Below, piece by piece: positions 44,198 through 53,231 of a stretch of DNA of 64,000 nucleotides. This DNA comes from RFSX01 sp964567435 (GTDB lineage: Bacteria; Bacteroidota; Bacteroidia; Chitinophagales; Saprospiraceae), in NCBI GenBank assembly GCA_964567435.1, contig CAZMMQ010000001.1:1-64000 (forward strand), written 5' to 3'. Both the position numbers and the translations under genes were made by a program. The notes beneath the pieces are model-generated. The model saw only the letters and a list, made by a program, of their open reading frames with translations, was not told the DNA's origin and ran no database searches. Position 1 is the first letter of the stretch; the number at the start of each line of letters is the position of its first letter.

Positions 44198-45526
44198 TTG
44201 AAAAGCGAATATAGATTGAAACCGAAATATCTAAGTACATATACTGAAAGAAGATGTAATCAAAGTTTGTCTCAATCAGCAAATTGGCATTCCAATATCG
44301 GTGAGGCCATCATAACAATTCCTGCATATAAAGAAAATTGGGACACCTTAAAATCAAGTCTTGACAGTTTAGCAATAGGTTGTCTGCCACACATTGTAGA
44401 CGTTTTAATTCTTATTAATTATAAATCTGAAGACAGCCAAGAAATTAAAGATGCATCCCTAAATCTATATAAGCATATAGAGGCGTATATCCAAGATGAT
44501 AAATCCAGCCTAAGATTTAACCTCTTTATAAAGGAACTGACAGGCAAAAAGGCTGGGGTAGGCATGGCACGCAAGTTACTTATGGATTGTGCCTTTCTCA
44601 GATTTCGAAATGAAAACAAAGACGGGATAATCATATGTTTGGATGCAGATACGCGTGTGAGAAAAGGTTATTTAAGTAAGGTGTTAGCTGCTTTTGCTGC
44701 TGACAATAGCTTTGAAGCAGGATCAATTGATTTTGCTCATCCAATTGAAATTGTCGATGGTGAGGAAAAGAATGCCATTTTGTATTATGAGTTGCATTTG
44801 AGATATTTCATAGGAATGCAAAGATTTATCATGTTGCCTTATGCCTTTCAGACAATCGGAAGTGCTATGGCAGTCAAGGCCTATGCTTACGCTAAACAAG
44901 GTGGCATGCCAGTAAGACAAGCTGGAGAAGATTTCTATTTCTTACACAAATACTCCAAAGATTGGAAATTAACAGATATCAGTACTACCACCGTAATACC
45001 TTCGCCTAGGACTTCCAACAGAGTGCCATTTGGCACAGGCCGGGCTGTTTTGGAATATCTCAGTGGAGGAGAAATGAGAGGCACAAGCTATAATCCAGAG
45101 AGTTTTATTCTGTTAGGTGATTTGCTAAGAGAATTGGAGTATCTAGTCTACTATAATATCTCCATCTACGATCATAAGATAAAGTCAAATACCTTAAAGT
45201 CATTCTTCGAAGAAAACAATTATAAGGAGATGATACATACTATATGCTCAACAACATCAGATAATCTTGGTCGTATAAAGAAGTTCTATGCTTGGTTTGA
45301 CGCATTTAAATTAATGAAGTATTTGCATTACATGCGAGACGCTGGGTACTCCAATCTTAGCATTTCTGAATGTATCAATTATTTTATGCAGGCTAAGAAT
45401 ATTCCACATCTCGATACAAAACAAAAACAGTTGGGATATCTAAGGAATGAGTATCAAAACGGTGATTACAATAATCAGTGGAGAGCTGGTCTAATCTCCA
45501 GACTATCTAAAACTTCGGCTTCTTGA
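44198..45526 (+). CDS. Glycosyltransferase family 2 protein
   Basis: About 442 residues from a TTG at 44198; an ATG at 44171 and a GTG at 44162 lie further upstream but within wbqC on the other strand. GT-A fold: the nucleotide-sugar region ITIPAYKENWDTLKSSLDSL, then GVGMARKLLMDCAFLRF, DxD in ICLDADTRVRKGYL, and the acceptor-region GEDFYFLHKYSKDW. It probably adds a sugar to a surface glycan or lipid; donor unknown. The C-terminal 52 bases overlap the convergent miaE. Confidence 0.8.
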   Translation: MKSEYRLKPKYLSTYTERRCNQSLSQSANWHSNIGEAIITIPAYKENWDTLKSSLDSLAIGCLPHIVDVLILINYKSEDSQEIKDASLNLYKHIEAYIQDDKSSLRFNLFIKELTGKKAGVGMARKLLMDCAFLRFRNENKDGIIICLDADTRVRKGYLSKVLAAFAADNSFEAGSIDFAHPIEIVDGEEKNAILYYELHLRYFIGMQRFIMLPYAFQTIGSAMAVKAYAYAKQGGMPVRQAGEDFYFLHKYSKDWKLTDISTTTVIPSPRTSNRVPFGTGRAVLEYLSGGEMRGTSYNPESFILLGDLLRELEYLVYYNISIYDHKIKSNTLKSFFEENNYKEMIHTICSTTSDNLGRIKKFYAWFDAFKLMKYLHYMRDAGYSNLSISECINYFMQAKNIPHLDTKQKQLGYLRNEYQNGDYNNQWRAGLISRLSKTSAS

Positions 45527-46059
45527 TTTACCCACCATTCAAGTCTTGAATAGACCTTATCTTTCTCAAAATAACTTAGCGCCATTTTAACAAAGATATG
45601 TCCATGCTTAGCTTCAGAGATCCATAATGTCTTATAGAATCTCTGAAGTTTATGGTCTTCGATATTCTCAGCCACTAATCTAAATCTTTCTGCTCCACGT
45701 GTTTCCACTACAGAGGCTATCAGTAATCTATCCAAAAAACGTTCTTCACGGCCAGAATGGCACTTTTTAATCAGCGCCTTTACATATGGATCCTCTCCTA
45801 TACTATGGTTCAAGGTCATTCCTCTCTCTGCAATCAACTCATATACCTGTTGAAAATGTTCGAGTTCTTCAATTCCTGTCTCAATCAATTCAGGAATTAT
45901 CTCTTTTCGGTCTGGATACTTAGCTACAAAACTCATGGCCATAGCAGACGCTTTGCGTTCGCAGTCAGCATGATCTTGGAGAAAGCTATCAAAATCAGAC
46001 AATACAGCCTCTAACCATTCTTTCTTGCTAGCTGAAGCAAGATCCAAGTTTAACTTCAT
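45475..46059 (-). CDS. miaE: tRNA-(ms2io6A)-hydroxylase
   Basis: 194 residues, a ferritin-like di-iron enzyme that hydroxylates ms2i6A37 of tRNA with O2. Iron ligands are in DHADCERKASAMA, EELEHFQQVYEL, ETRGAERFRLVAE and SEAKHGHIFVKM. It complements miaA in the same window; miaB must be elsewhere. Hydroxylation needs oxygen, in keeping with an aerobic cell. The stop overlaps the convergent glycosyltransferase gene by 52 bases. Confidence 0.95.
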   Translation of the reverse strand: MKLNLDLASASKKEWLEAVLSDFDSFLQDHADCERKASAMAMSFVAKYPDRKEIIPELIETGIEELEHFQQVYELIAERGMTLNHSIGEDPYVKALIKKCHSGREERFLDRLLIASVVETRGAERFRLVAENIEDHKLQRFYKTLWISEAKHGHIFVKMALSYFEKDKVYSRLEWWVNQEAEVLDSLEIRPALH

Positions 46060-46076
46060 ATAAAAGGTTAGTAAGA

Positions 46077-46217
46077 CTATCTAGTCATAAAAATGATGTA
46101 AATAAGGACTAGTAGTAAAAGCGTGACTGCAATTGTGATGGTGAAGATTTTCTTCTCTTGCCTTTTTGTAGCAATTTCTTCCTTTTGCTGCTTCTTAGAT
46201 TTTCTTCTCTTTCCCAT
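46077..46217 (-). CDS. Small basic membrane protein (46 residues)
   Basis: 46 residues from ATG 46217. The N-terminal half is very rich in Lys, Arg and Gln (KRRKSKKQQKEEIATKR) and the C-terminal half is one TM helix (ITIAVTLLLLVLIYIIFM). No homolog is known to me. It lies between miaE and the helicase in the same direction; the helicase stop is 74 bases upstream. A longer frame (to 46316) is possible but overlaps the helicase end. It may be a real small protein or a chance ORF. Confidence 0.45.
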   Translation of the reverse strand: MGKRRKSKKQQKEEIATKRQEKKIFTITIAVTLLLLVLIYIIFMTR

Positions 46218-46290
46218 TTGGTGAATTATTTGGACTAATATAGCAAAGTCGCTCCATATTGACCAAATATTTAATGGCTTTACATCTTGA

Positions 46291-47589
46291 TTACCAATGT
46301 CGGATTTTGTGTTCATAATAAGAAGTAATCACCTCATCCACCATTATATCTCTAGGTCTTATGGGCTTTTTCAGCTTTATTCCCTCTAGAGTTCTGCATC
46401 TGGATAAAGCAACGTAAGTCTGGCCATGATCAAAGGCCCCTTTTCCTAAATCTATGATGATATTATCAAAAGTTTTTCCTTGAGACTTATGTATTGTTAT
46501 TGCCCAAGCCAATTTGATAGGATACTGCGTGAATGTGCCCGTTATTGTTGTTCTAAACCGATCTTTCGCTTCTGGATCTATTTCATATTTCAACATGTCC
46601 CATTCTGTCTCCTCAACTATGATATGGTTTAGTTCTCCCTCTTTGGCAATTGCTACTGTTATTGAGTCATCAGAAAGATCAGTGATTTGTCCCAATGTTC
46701 CATTGACAAACCTCCCTTCAGGATCATTCTTGACAAACATAACCTGAGCACCATTCTTGAGAAAAAGGTAATGATCCACTGGACAGTTCCTAGGATTAAA
46801 GTTTCCAGATATCCTTCCTCTATACTCAAAAACAGGAGATGATATAGCTTTCAATTTATTATCATTAATAGAATTTACAGTGGCATTAGTACTGCACAAG
46901 GTTATAGCCAATCCGTCAGATTCTGTATCATTTGTATGTCGGTCATTAATTTCCAATAGATCATCATGATCAAAATGCCGCGTTCTGATATTATCTAGCA
47001 AATTGATAAAGTGCCTTTGAGTTTGTCTGTATACAGTTCTTAATTCTATCATCCTAAGATTGATTTCATCAAAGACGTTAGCAGCAAAAAAGTAAGGGCT
47101 ACCATATTTTTCCCTAAGAAATTGTCTCTCGAAATTACTTGACACAACAGGAGGAAGTTGGAACAAATCACCAAATACTACTAGTTGAACACCTCCGAAG
47201 GGTCTTGCATCTTCTCTATTTGCACGTAAGAATATATCTATACAATCCATCATATCTGCTCTCACCATAGATATTTCATCAATAATAAGCAATTGGAGTT
47301 TTTTATAGAATCGGTGGTTCTTCCGTTTGGTCAATTCGTGAGGATCTATCATTTTAGGCGGGAACCTAAAAAAAGAATGAATAGTCTGGCCTCCCACATT
47401 TAAAGCTGCTATTCCTGTAGGAGCAACTACAGCCGTATTCTTTTTTGTTGTCTTTTTGAGAACATTTAGGAGGGTAGACTTACCTGTTCCAGCTCTACCA
47501 GTCACAAATAGGTGTTCATTCTGATGTTCTACTAAATCAAGAATCGCATTAAACTCATCATTTATCTTTACAGGTAGTTTCCCTTTCAA
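46291..47589 (-). CDS. Pif1/RecD-like helicase
   Basis: 432 residues, a superfamily 1B helicase. Walker A is VTGRAGTGKSTLLNVL (about 29-44), motif Ia VVAPTGIAALNVGGQTIHSFF, Walker B LLIIDEISMVRADMMD, and the C-terminal motifs WAITIHKSQGKTFD and YVALSRCRTLEGI. It is short, without the extra N-terminal domains of RecD2, as in many Bacteroidota Pif1-like proteins. The start is a TTG at 47589, three bases past the stop of the EEP remnant. It probably acts on G4 or replication intermediates; inference. Confidence 0.92.
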   Translation of the reverse strand: MKGKLPVKINDEFNAILDLVEHQNEHLFVTGRAGTGKSTLLNVLKKTTKKNTAVVAPTGIAALNVGGQTIHSFFRFPPKMIDPHELTKRKNHRFYKKLQLLIIDEISMVRADMMDCIDIFLRANREDARPFGGVQLVVFGDLFQLPPVVSSNFERQFLREKYGSPYFFAANVFDEINLRMIELRTVYRQTQRHFINLLDNIRTRHFDHDDLLEINDRHTNDTESDGLAITLCSTNATVNSINDNKLKAISSPVFEYRGRISGNFNPRNCPVDHYLFLKNGAQVMFVKNDPEGRFVNGTLGQITDLSDDSITVAIAKEGELNHIIVEETEWDMLKYEIDPEAKDRFRTTITGTFTQYPIKLAWAITIHKSQGKTFDNIIIDLGKGAFDHGQTYVALSRCRTLEGIKLKKPIRPRDIMVDEVITSYYEHKIRHW

Positions 47590-47592
47590 TCG

Positions 47593-47871
47593 CTATACTT
47601 GTTTGAGCAAATATATGCAGAATGGGAGATGATCACTATATCCTCCAAGATATACATCTCCATCAAAGATCCTAAAAGGGTATCCTTTGTATTGACCTTT
47701 TTTCTGAAGTAGATATCCTTTTCTATAAATTTCTGCCTTGTGATAAAAGAAACTTTTATTATTTGCATTTAATAGTCTTGGGCTGATGATTATTTGATCA
47801 AACAAACTCCAGCAGTCTCTCCAAGCTGTTGTTCCAAATCCATCATTATAGAAATTATACAATGGATTGTA
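47593..47871 (-). pseudogene. C-terminal remnant of an endonuclease/exonuclease/phosphatase-family gene
   Basis: The minus-strand reading frame encodes about 93 residues that look like the end of the EEP nuclease family: LYNFYNDGFGTTAWRDCWSL, DQIIISPRLL and the last GGYSDHLPFCIYLLK. The GGYSDHLP motif holds the catalytic His-Asp region of the family. The first roughly 250 residues, with the metal-binding Asn/Glu motifs, are missing. The homology ends at about 47871, exactly where the TonB-receptor remnant on the other strand begins. No promoter or start codon remains. The stop is intact. Confidence 0.75.
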
Positions 47872-48167
47872 CATTTGCTTATTTCGCATCTATAGACAAA
47901 AGATTAAATAATAATCATAGTCTTAATTTGCTCGCATTTGCATCACCGACTGTACGAGGCAGATCTGGTGGTTCTACTCAAGTGGTTTATGACTTATTAG
48001 ACAACAATTTTTATAATCCAAATTGGGGATTTCAAAATGGGGAAGTAAGAAATTCACAAGAATATAGATCGCATCAACCAGTTTTCATATTGACACATGA
48101 CTTTACTCCCTCTGAATTAACATCTATTTCTACATCTGTTGCCTACCAAACAGGCAAGTTTGGATAA
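47871..48167 (+). pseudogene. Internal remnant of a TonB-dependent receptor gene
   Basis: The plus-strand frame encodes about 98 residues matching the barrel region of carboxypeptidase-like TonB-dependent receptors: TFAYFASIDKRLNNNHSLNL, FASPTVRGRSGGSTQVV, NPNWGFQNGEVRNSQEYRSH and DFTPSELTSISTSVAYQTGK. A full receptor has about 900 residues, so both ends are lost; it stops at TAA 48165. It starts head to head with the EEP remnant at about 47871. Not translatable as a receptor. Confidence 0.72.
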
Positions 48168-48280
48168 TTCCTCAATTAACGCAAAACACATTTAATTATG
48201 TATCTAAATAAACTCTATCCTTACATATTACTTAGTGCAATTGGTAGTATCTACATATATGTCATTAATATCTTAATCAA

Positions 48281-49015
48281 TTGAAGGATACTTGGTTTTC
48301 ATTTAAGACCTTCAAATTGATCAATGAGAATTCAGCTATCAAGGTCAATACTGATGGTGTGTTACTGGGAGCATGGGCAGATTTATCTAAGACTACAAAA
48401 TTATTGGACGTTGGCACTGGAGGAGGTGTAATAGCATTTATAGCAAGGCATAGAAATCCAAGATGTATCATAACAGGAATTGATATAGATAACACTTCGA
48501 TTGAAGAAGCTCGTGAAAATTTGACAATCAACAGTTTTGATAATATTAATTTTCTACATACCTCGATCCAGGACTATTGTGTAGAATCTAATATTGCCAA
48601 GTACGATACAATAATTTCGAATCCACCATTCTTCCAAGAAAAGTTAGCTACTGTATCAGACATCGCCGTAAGAAAACAAATTGCCAAACACCAAATACTT
48701 CTATCCGCCTCAGACTTAATAAATTATAGTCATAGACTATTAGCAGAAAATGGACAGTTCTATTGCATCTATCCAGCCACACTGAAGAAGACAATACTAA
48801 TATTGTTGGATGCAAATGGGTTATATATAAAGCGGATAGTGGATATAAGAGGCAAAACTTCTGGTCGTTTATCTAGGGTGATGTTTCATGCTACAAATCA
48901 GTATGTAGAAAAAATAGAAGAGTCCGAAATGTCGATAAGAGAAGTAAATAGTAATGAAGTCAGTTATACTCAAGAATATATTAATCTCACACAAGATTTA
49001 TATTTGAATTTTTAA
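48281..49015 (+). CDS. trmN6: tRNA1(Val) (adenine37-N6)-methyltransferase
   Basis: 244 residues from a TTG at 48281. It has the family start WFSFKTFKLINENSAIKVNT, DGVLLGAWADL, the SAM motif LLDVGTGGGVIAFIARH (about 44-60), and the NPPF motif DTIISNPPFFQEK (about 109-121). It methylates A37 of tRNA-Val. Between 48168 and 48280 I see nothing but A+T-rich sequence. It is convergent with the S8 protease. Confidence 0.9.
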   Translation: MKDTWFSFKTFKLINENSAIKVNTDGVLLGAWADLSKTTKLLDVGTGGGVIAFIARHRNPRCIITGIDIDNTSIEEARENLTINSFDNINFLHTSIQDYCVESNIAKYDTIISNPPFFQEKLATVSDIAVRKQIAKHQILLSASDLINYSHRLLAENGQFYCIYPATLKKTILILLDANGLYIKRIVDIRGKTSGRLSRVMFHATNQYVEKIEESEMSIREVNSNEVSYTQEYINLTQDLYLNF

Positions 49016-49025
49016 TTCAAAATTT

Positions 49026-50633
49026 CTATTTAATGACCAATATCTTTTCACTGGTAAAGGAATTTTCATTTGCTAAGGTCAAAACATAGATTCCAGAGGA
49101 GAACTCCTTATTGGAAATATCTATGTTTACAGAAAAATCATTGAATGCATCTGGGACAAATTGTTGACTAAGCACTTGATAACCTTGCATATTTGATAAT
49201 GTTATTGTGTGATTTGTAAAAACATTGGTCGCAAAACTCAAATCAAGTTCTTCACTGGAAGATCTTATTTCTAATATATCCAAATCAGCTATATCGTTAC
49301 CAGAGCACCACTCAGTTATGTTTCTGACAGCGAGAAATCCATCCATTCTTCCATTAGTAACCGTTTGCGAAAGTGAAGGACTTTCAACAACACCATTTAA
49401 GATTGCATCCTTAAGTAGAAGAGCTGCTGCAGCTCTATCCTGCAATAGCAGCTCACTAAACTTGGGACAATCCAATGATTGTAGCAACGCCACTAATCCT
49501 GCTACATGAGGTGCCGAGGCAGAGGTACCACTTATTTCATCAAATTCATTACCTACATCCGTTGAGAATATGTCTTCTCCTGGTGCTCCTATATCGATAC
49601 TCACTGGACCAAACCCTGCCAAGCGTACTTTGTTATTAGAACGATTAGTATTTGTTACAGTGATCAGGTAATCACTATCACAAAGGCTAGGAAGATCGCC
49701 TTCAACGTCTACATCGAAATCTTCATTGGGCGCTGCACTGACTGATAATATTCCTAGCTCACCTGCGGTATTGTAGAGTTGACACCATTCAGGTGCACTA
49801 TTTGGAAAACGTCTCTTAAGTCCTGCAGACAAATTATTGACGACAATATTTGCGCCTAATCTTCCATTTGACTCAAGGTATAATCTCTTCATGTTAATAA
49901 GATACTCCATACCTATAATAATTTCAGATACGGATTCTACACCACCTATAGGTAATATTTTGATATTCCAATTGACTCCCGCCACTCCTAATCCATTATT
50001 ACCTTCAGCACCTATAATACCTGATACTAAGGTACCATGATCATCTACAAAATGACTATCATTAAATGTTTGTGTATTTAGTCCAATGTAATCATCTATA
50101 AATCCATTGTCATCATTATCAATGTTGTCACCTGGAATCTCAGCTTCGTTTCGATATATGTTATTCACTAAATCCGAATGATCCAAATCAAATCCAATAT
50201 CCAAAACAGCAATTACAATATCATCTCCATCCAAATTAGTACCGCCAGTAGCTAACTCCCATACATCAGGCATATTTATATTTTCCATATTCCATTGGGA
50301 TGGATAACTTTCATCGTCAGGAGTATTACCACGATTCTCAATTTTAAAGTCAGGATATACATTTAGAATTGGATAATCACCAAGTTCTTTTCTGAGTTCA
50401 TCAAGAGATACTACAGAACTATATAATTTAACTAATTCTAATTCTTCACTTAATAGCTCAAACTGCTTAACTACATTGGATTTATGATTCGCCACAACAT
50501 TAAGAAACGAGTTGATAGCTGGTTTTTCTATTTTTAAGATCCACTCACTATGCTTTTCACCTATAGCCAAGGAAGTTTGACTGTACACATTTAGCGAAGC
50601 CAATATGGCAAATATTGTAATTAGGAATTTCAT
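49026..50633 (-). CDS. Secreted S8 subtilisin-like protease with T9SS type A sorting domain
   Basis: 535 residues with signal peptide (to about SLNVYSQ). Catalytic Asp145 in VIAVLDIGFDLDHSD, His199 in DDHGTLVSGIIGA and Ser371 in SGTSASAPHVAGLVA; an Asn near 267 (VVNNLSAG) supplies the oxyanion hole. The end (VNIDISNKEFSSGIYVLTL and EKILVIK) is the T9SS type A tail. It is exported to the surface and degrades proteins. It ends ten bases from the convergent trmN6. Confidence 0.93.
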   Translation of the reverse strand: MKFLITIFAILASLNVYSQTSLAIGEKHSEWILKIEKPAINSFLNVVANHKSNVVKQFELLSEELELVKLYSSVVSLDELRKELGDYPILNVYPDFKIENRGNTPDDESYPSQWNMENINMPDVWELATGGTNLDGDDIVIAVLDIGFDLDHSDLVNNIYRNEAEIPGDNIDNDDNGFIDDYIGLNTQTFNDSHFVDDHGTLVSGIIGAEGNNGLGVAGVNWNIKILPIGGVESVSEIIIGMEYLINMKRLYLESNGRLGANIVVNNLSAGLKRRFPNSAPEWCQLYNTAGELGILSVSAAPNEDFDVDVEGDLPSLCDSDYLITVTNTNRSNNKVRLAGFGPVSIDIGAPGEDIFSTDVGNEFDEISGTSASAPHVAGLVALLQSLDCPKFSELLLQDRAAAALLLKDAILNGVVESPSLSQTVTNGRMDGFLAVRNITEWCSGNDIADLDILEIRSSSEELDLSFATNVFTNHTITLSNMQGYQVLSQQFVPDAFNDFSVNIDISNKEFSSGIYVLTLANENSFTSEKILVIK

Positions 50634-50720
50634 ATTGTTCTAACATATAGGTAACCAATCATATAAATTTAATGGCTTTTAGTCATACTTGTTGTCCTAA
50701 AATGCACAAGCCAAGACAAA

Positions 50721-51605
50721 TCAATTTGCATTTACAATAATTAGAGCATTTTTTCTTGCACTTATGCGCTGAATATTCAATATGCCATATTGTTCTAAAT
50801 CTGAAACTTCCACCCATCCTGTATCCTTATCTGGTGTATACTTGTACAGTTTGGAATCTTGACCCATCAACAATGTACCATCCACAAGAATTTCGAAATC
50901 TTCTGAACCATCAAGAGTTTCGATTATTTGAGTACTCTTTTTTGTATTCTGATTATACGATTTGAGAAACCATTGATCATGATGTTGTTTATGAACAAAT
51001 ACAATTTCGTCTTTATCATTTTTCTTAAGACATCTTCCTACTTTGTCAATAACAATTCTTCTTCGCTCACTAACAGCATCAGCAATAGCCAGATTATGAT
51101 TGGGTTCTTCAACAAGGAACAAGGCAACATAATTTCCATTCAGCCATCTGTGATATCCAACATTAGGGGTATTGTTCATATATCTTTTGGGGTAACCAAT
51201 ACCGTCAAGGGGATAGACACTTAATGTTTGAGTCTTGTTATCTTCCTCTACTCTGACGACCGAGAAGCCATCAGCAAAAGGCAATTTCGTCGGTGAATAT
51301 TCCTTTTCAGGCGTGTAAGTTATTCTTGTCAAGCTTTCCTCATAAAAATCAAACTTTGCTATTTCAGTTTGATCTTTATCATAATAGTCTGTGGTAAAGT
51401 AAACCACTTTATCTTCAAAAAATGATGGTTGATTATTATAGCCATCCATGTTAAATTGGGTAAGGAACTGTGGTGAGGACAATCGGAGTTGATTAGAAAC
51501 CTTTGTCATCTTAAAATAATAAATATTTGTTGTCGGCAACTGAGCCGATAACAAGAAACAGCTGCAAGTAAAAAAAACTATTGTATAAAAAATATGCTTA
51601 CTCAT
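50721..51605 (-). CDS. TolB-like beta-propeller exported protein
   Basis: 294 residues from ATG 51605 with a signal peptide (MSKHIFYTIVFFTCSCFLLS). The body has repeated short blocks (PSFFEDKVVYFTTDYYDKDQ, EIAKFDFYEESLTRITYTP, NLAIADAVSERRRIVID) like a WD40/PD40 propeller. Function unknown. Its start overlaps the lepB stop by eight bases, so it is translationally linked to lepB, an odd partner. Confidence 0.7.
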   Translation of the reverse strand: MSKHIFYTIVFFTCSCFLLSAQLPTTNIYYFKMTKVSNQLRLSSPQFLTQFNMDGYNNQPSFFEDKVVYFTTDYYDKDQTEIAKFDFYEESLTRITYTPEKEYSPTKLPFADGFSVVRVEEDNKTQTLSVYPLDGIGYPKRYMNNTPNVGYHRWLNGNYVALFLVEEPNHNLAIADAVSERRRIVIDKVGRCLKKNDKDEIVFVHKQHHDQWFLKSYNQNTKKSTQIIETLDGSEDFEILVDGTLLMGQDSKLYKYTPDKDTGWVEVSDLEQYGILNIQRISARKNALIIVNAN

Positions 51606-53190
51606 TCTTAACAAATCCAATTCGATTAAACCTTATACCATCAAACATCCTTGCATTGCGAGTTGAGAACCAAATCATAATTGGTTTTCCTACAATATGA
51701 TCCATAGGCACAAACCCCCACATTCTTGAATCCTCACTGTTATGTCTATTATCTCCCATGGCCCAAAAATAATCTTGCTTAAATGTATAACTATTCGTTA
51801 GTGCATCATTTACATAAATATCCTTCCCTTTCACTTCAAGTTTATTTCCTTCATACACTTCTATAATTCGTCTATACAAACTTAGATTATTGACAGAGAT
51901 CCTAGTCGTACTGCCTTTTTCGGGAATCCAAATAGGTCCATAATTATCAACTGTCCATCCTTTAGTAATCTTAGGGTCATGAGGAAATAACTTAATCGGT
52001 TCTACTGGTGCTTGGTAATAATTTGTAGTAGCTCCTATGGATTCTAATTTAGCTTTTTGATCTTCTGTAATATGAAAGGTATTATTGGAATAAGGACTTC
52101 TGTCTGACCTAGTATCACCAATTCCCCATTCTTTTAGTTTACTCTCGTTAAATCCACTTTTGGGTGGAGTCACTTGGTTGAGGAATTGCATTTCTTTAGG
52201 GTTCACTCCCTTTTTGCCGTCAATATAAATCTGTCTGTTCACTACTCGGAGAGTATCTCCTGGCATTGCAACACATCGTTTAATATAGTGATCTTTTTTA
52301 TCCAATGGTCGCACTACAAAATCTTTATTTCTAACCTTAGCTCTTAGTTCATTATCAGTAGATAAAAATCCTTTATTCCTTTCCACTTGGCCAACAGTGT
52401 AAGATCTCCTTTTTGTTATATAAACCGAATCGCCCACAGGCCAGTTAAATACGATAGATTTATTTCTTTCGATTTTATCGGTGCCTTTTAATCGATTATA
52501 CTCTAAACTTGGTTTCTTTAGATAAGACTCTCCTCCTAGTATTGGAATACGGTTGTGGAGTAACGGTAGCGCTGCAAGAGTCATTGGAGTTCTAATGCCA
52601 TAGCTTGTCTTTGACACGAAGAGATAGTCTCCGACCATCAAGGATCCTTCCATAGACGGCGTAGGAATAACAAATGCCTCAAAGAGAAACATTCTAATAA
52701 ATGTAGCTGCAAAAACAGCAAAAAATATAGATTCCACCCATTCTCTTCCTATTGACTTTTTAAATGGACTGCTGTCCATCAATCGTTCTATACCTCTGAC
52801 ATCCTTGTTCTTTCTGAGGTCTTTGAGTTGACTTAGGTATTCTTTTTCTTTTGGCAAATTTGGTCCATCATACACAGCAGTTTCATTCTTTGCCAACCAA
52901 GCAAATGATGCTGGGGCATAGAATACAGCTCCTGCACTGTGACCAAACTTGTACTTTCTAAACGATCTGACGAGGTTAACCGCCATACCAGCGAAAATGA
53001 AGATATTTACGATCGGAATCAAAAGTAAAATAGGCCACCAATTCGGTCTCCCAATCAACTTCGCCCATTCAACAAAATTTTTACCTGGAATTAATCCATT
53101 TATAGCCGGAACTCCAGCTTTAGGAAACAACATATAAAGGCTGATACTTAAAAGTATATATGAGCCTATTAAGAATATCAATACTGACAC
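51598..53190 (-). CDS. lepB: Signal peptidase I
   Basis: 530 residues, much longer than the 250-320 of E. coli type enzymes; long forms are typical of Bacteroidota. TM helices lie at about 2-20 and 52-75 and a further one at about 153-172 before the catalytic domain. The Ser179-Lys304 dyad is in IPTPSMEGSLM and IKRCVAMPGDTL, and GDNRHNSEDSR is box E. It removes signal peptides of exported proteins including the T9SS cargo here. It is followed by the propeller gene and has its own -7 element at 53210. Confidence 0.96.
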   Translation of the reverse strand: MSVLIFLIGSYILLSISLYMLFPKAGVPAINGLIPGKNFVEWAKLIGRPNWWPILLLIPIVNIFIFAGMAVNLVRSFRKYKFGHSAGAVFYAPASFAWLAKNETAVYDGPNLPKEKEYLSQLKDLRKNKDVRGIERLMDSSPFKKSIGREWVESIFFAVFAATFIRMFLFEAFVIPTPSMEGSLMVGDYLFVSKTSYGIRTPMTLAALPLLHNRIPILGGESYLKKPSLEYNRLKGTDKIERNKSIVFNWPVGDSVYITKRRSYTVGQVERNKGFLSTDNELRAKVRNKDFVVRPLDKKDHYIKRCVAMPGDTLRVVNRQIYIDGKKGVNPKEMQFLNQVTPPKSGFNESKLKEWGIGDTRSDRSPYSNNTFHITEDQKAKLESIGATTNYYQAPVEPIKLFPHDPKITKGWTVDNYGPIWIPEKGSTTRISVNNLSLYRRIIEVYEGNKLEVKGKDIYVNDALTNSYTFKQDYFWAMGDNRHNSEDSRMWGFVPMDHIVGKPIMIWFSTRNARMFDGIRFNRIGFVKNE

Positions 53191-53209
53191 TTTATCAAAT
53201 TATTTGCTT

Positions 53210-53217
53210 CAAAGATA
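53210..53217 (-). promoter_or_regulatory. -7 element of lepB
   Basis: The minus strand reads TATCTTTG, matching TAnnTTTG, 19 bases before the ATG at 53190. The inverted repeat at 53232-53263 covers the expected -33 position. Confidence 0.5.
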
Positions 53218-53231
53218 GTAAAGTGTAGATG

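Noticed and set aside
46218..46316. Longer form of the 46-residue membrane protein
   Set aside because: It would overlap the helicase end and adds a segment with no features.
47829..48167. A 112-residue plus-strand protein as an intact gene
   Set aside because: Its first part is antisense to the nuclease remnant and the rest is an internal slice of a receptor barrel, so it is a pseudogene.
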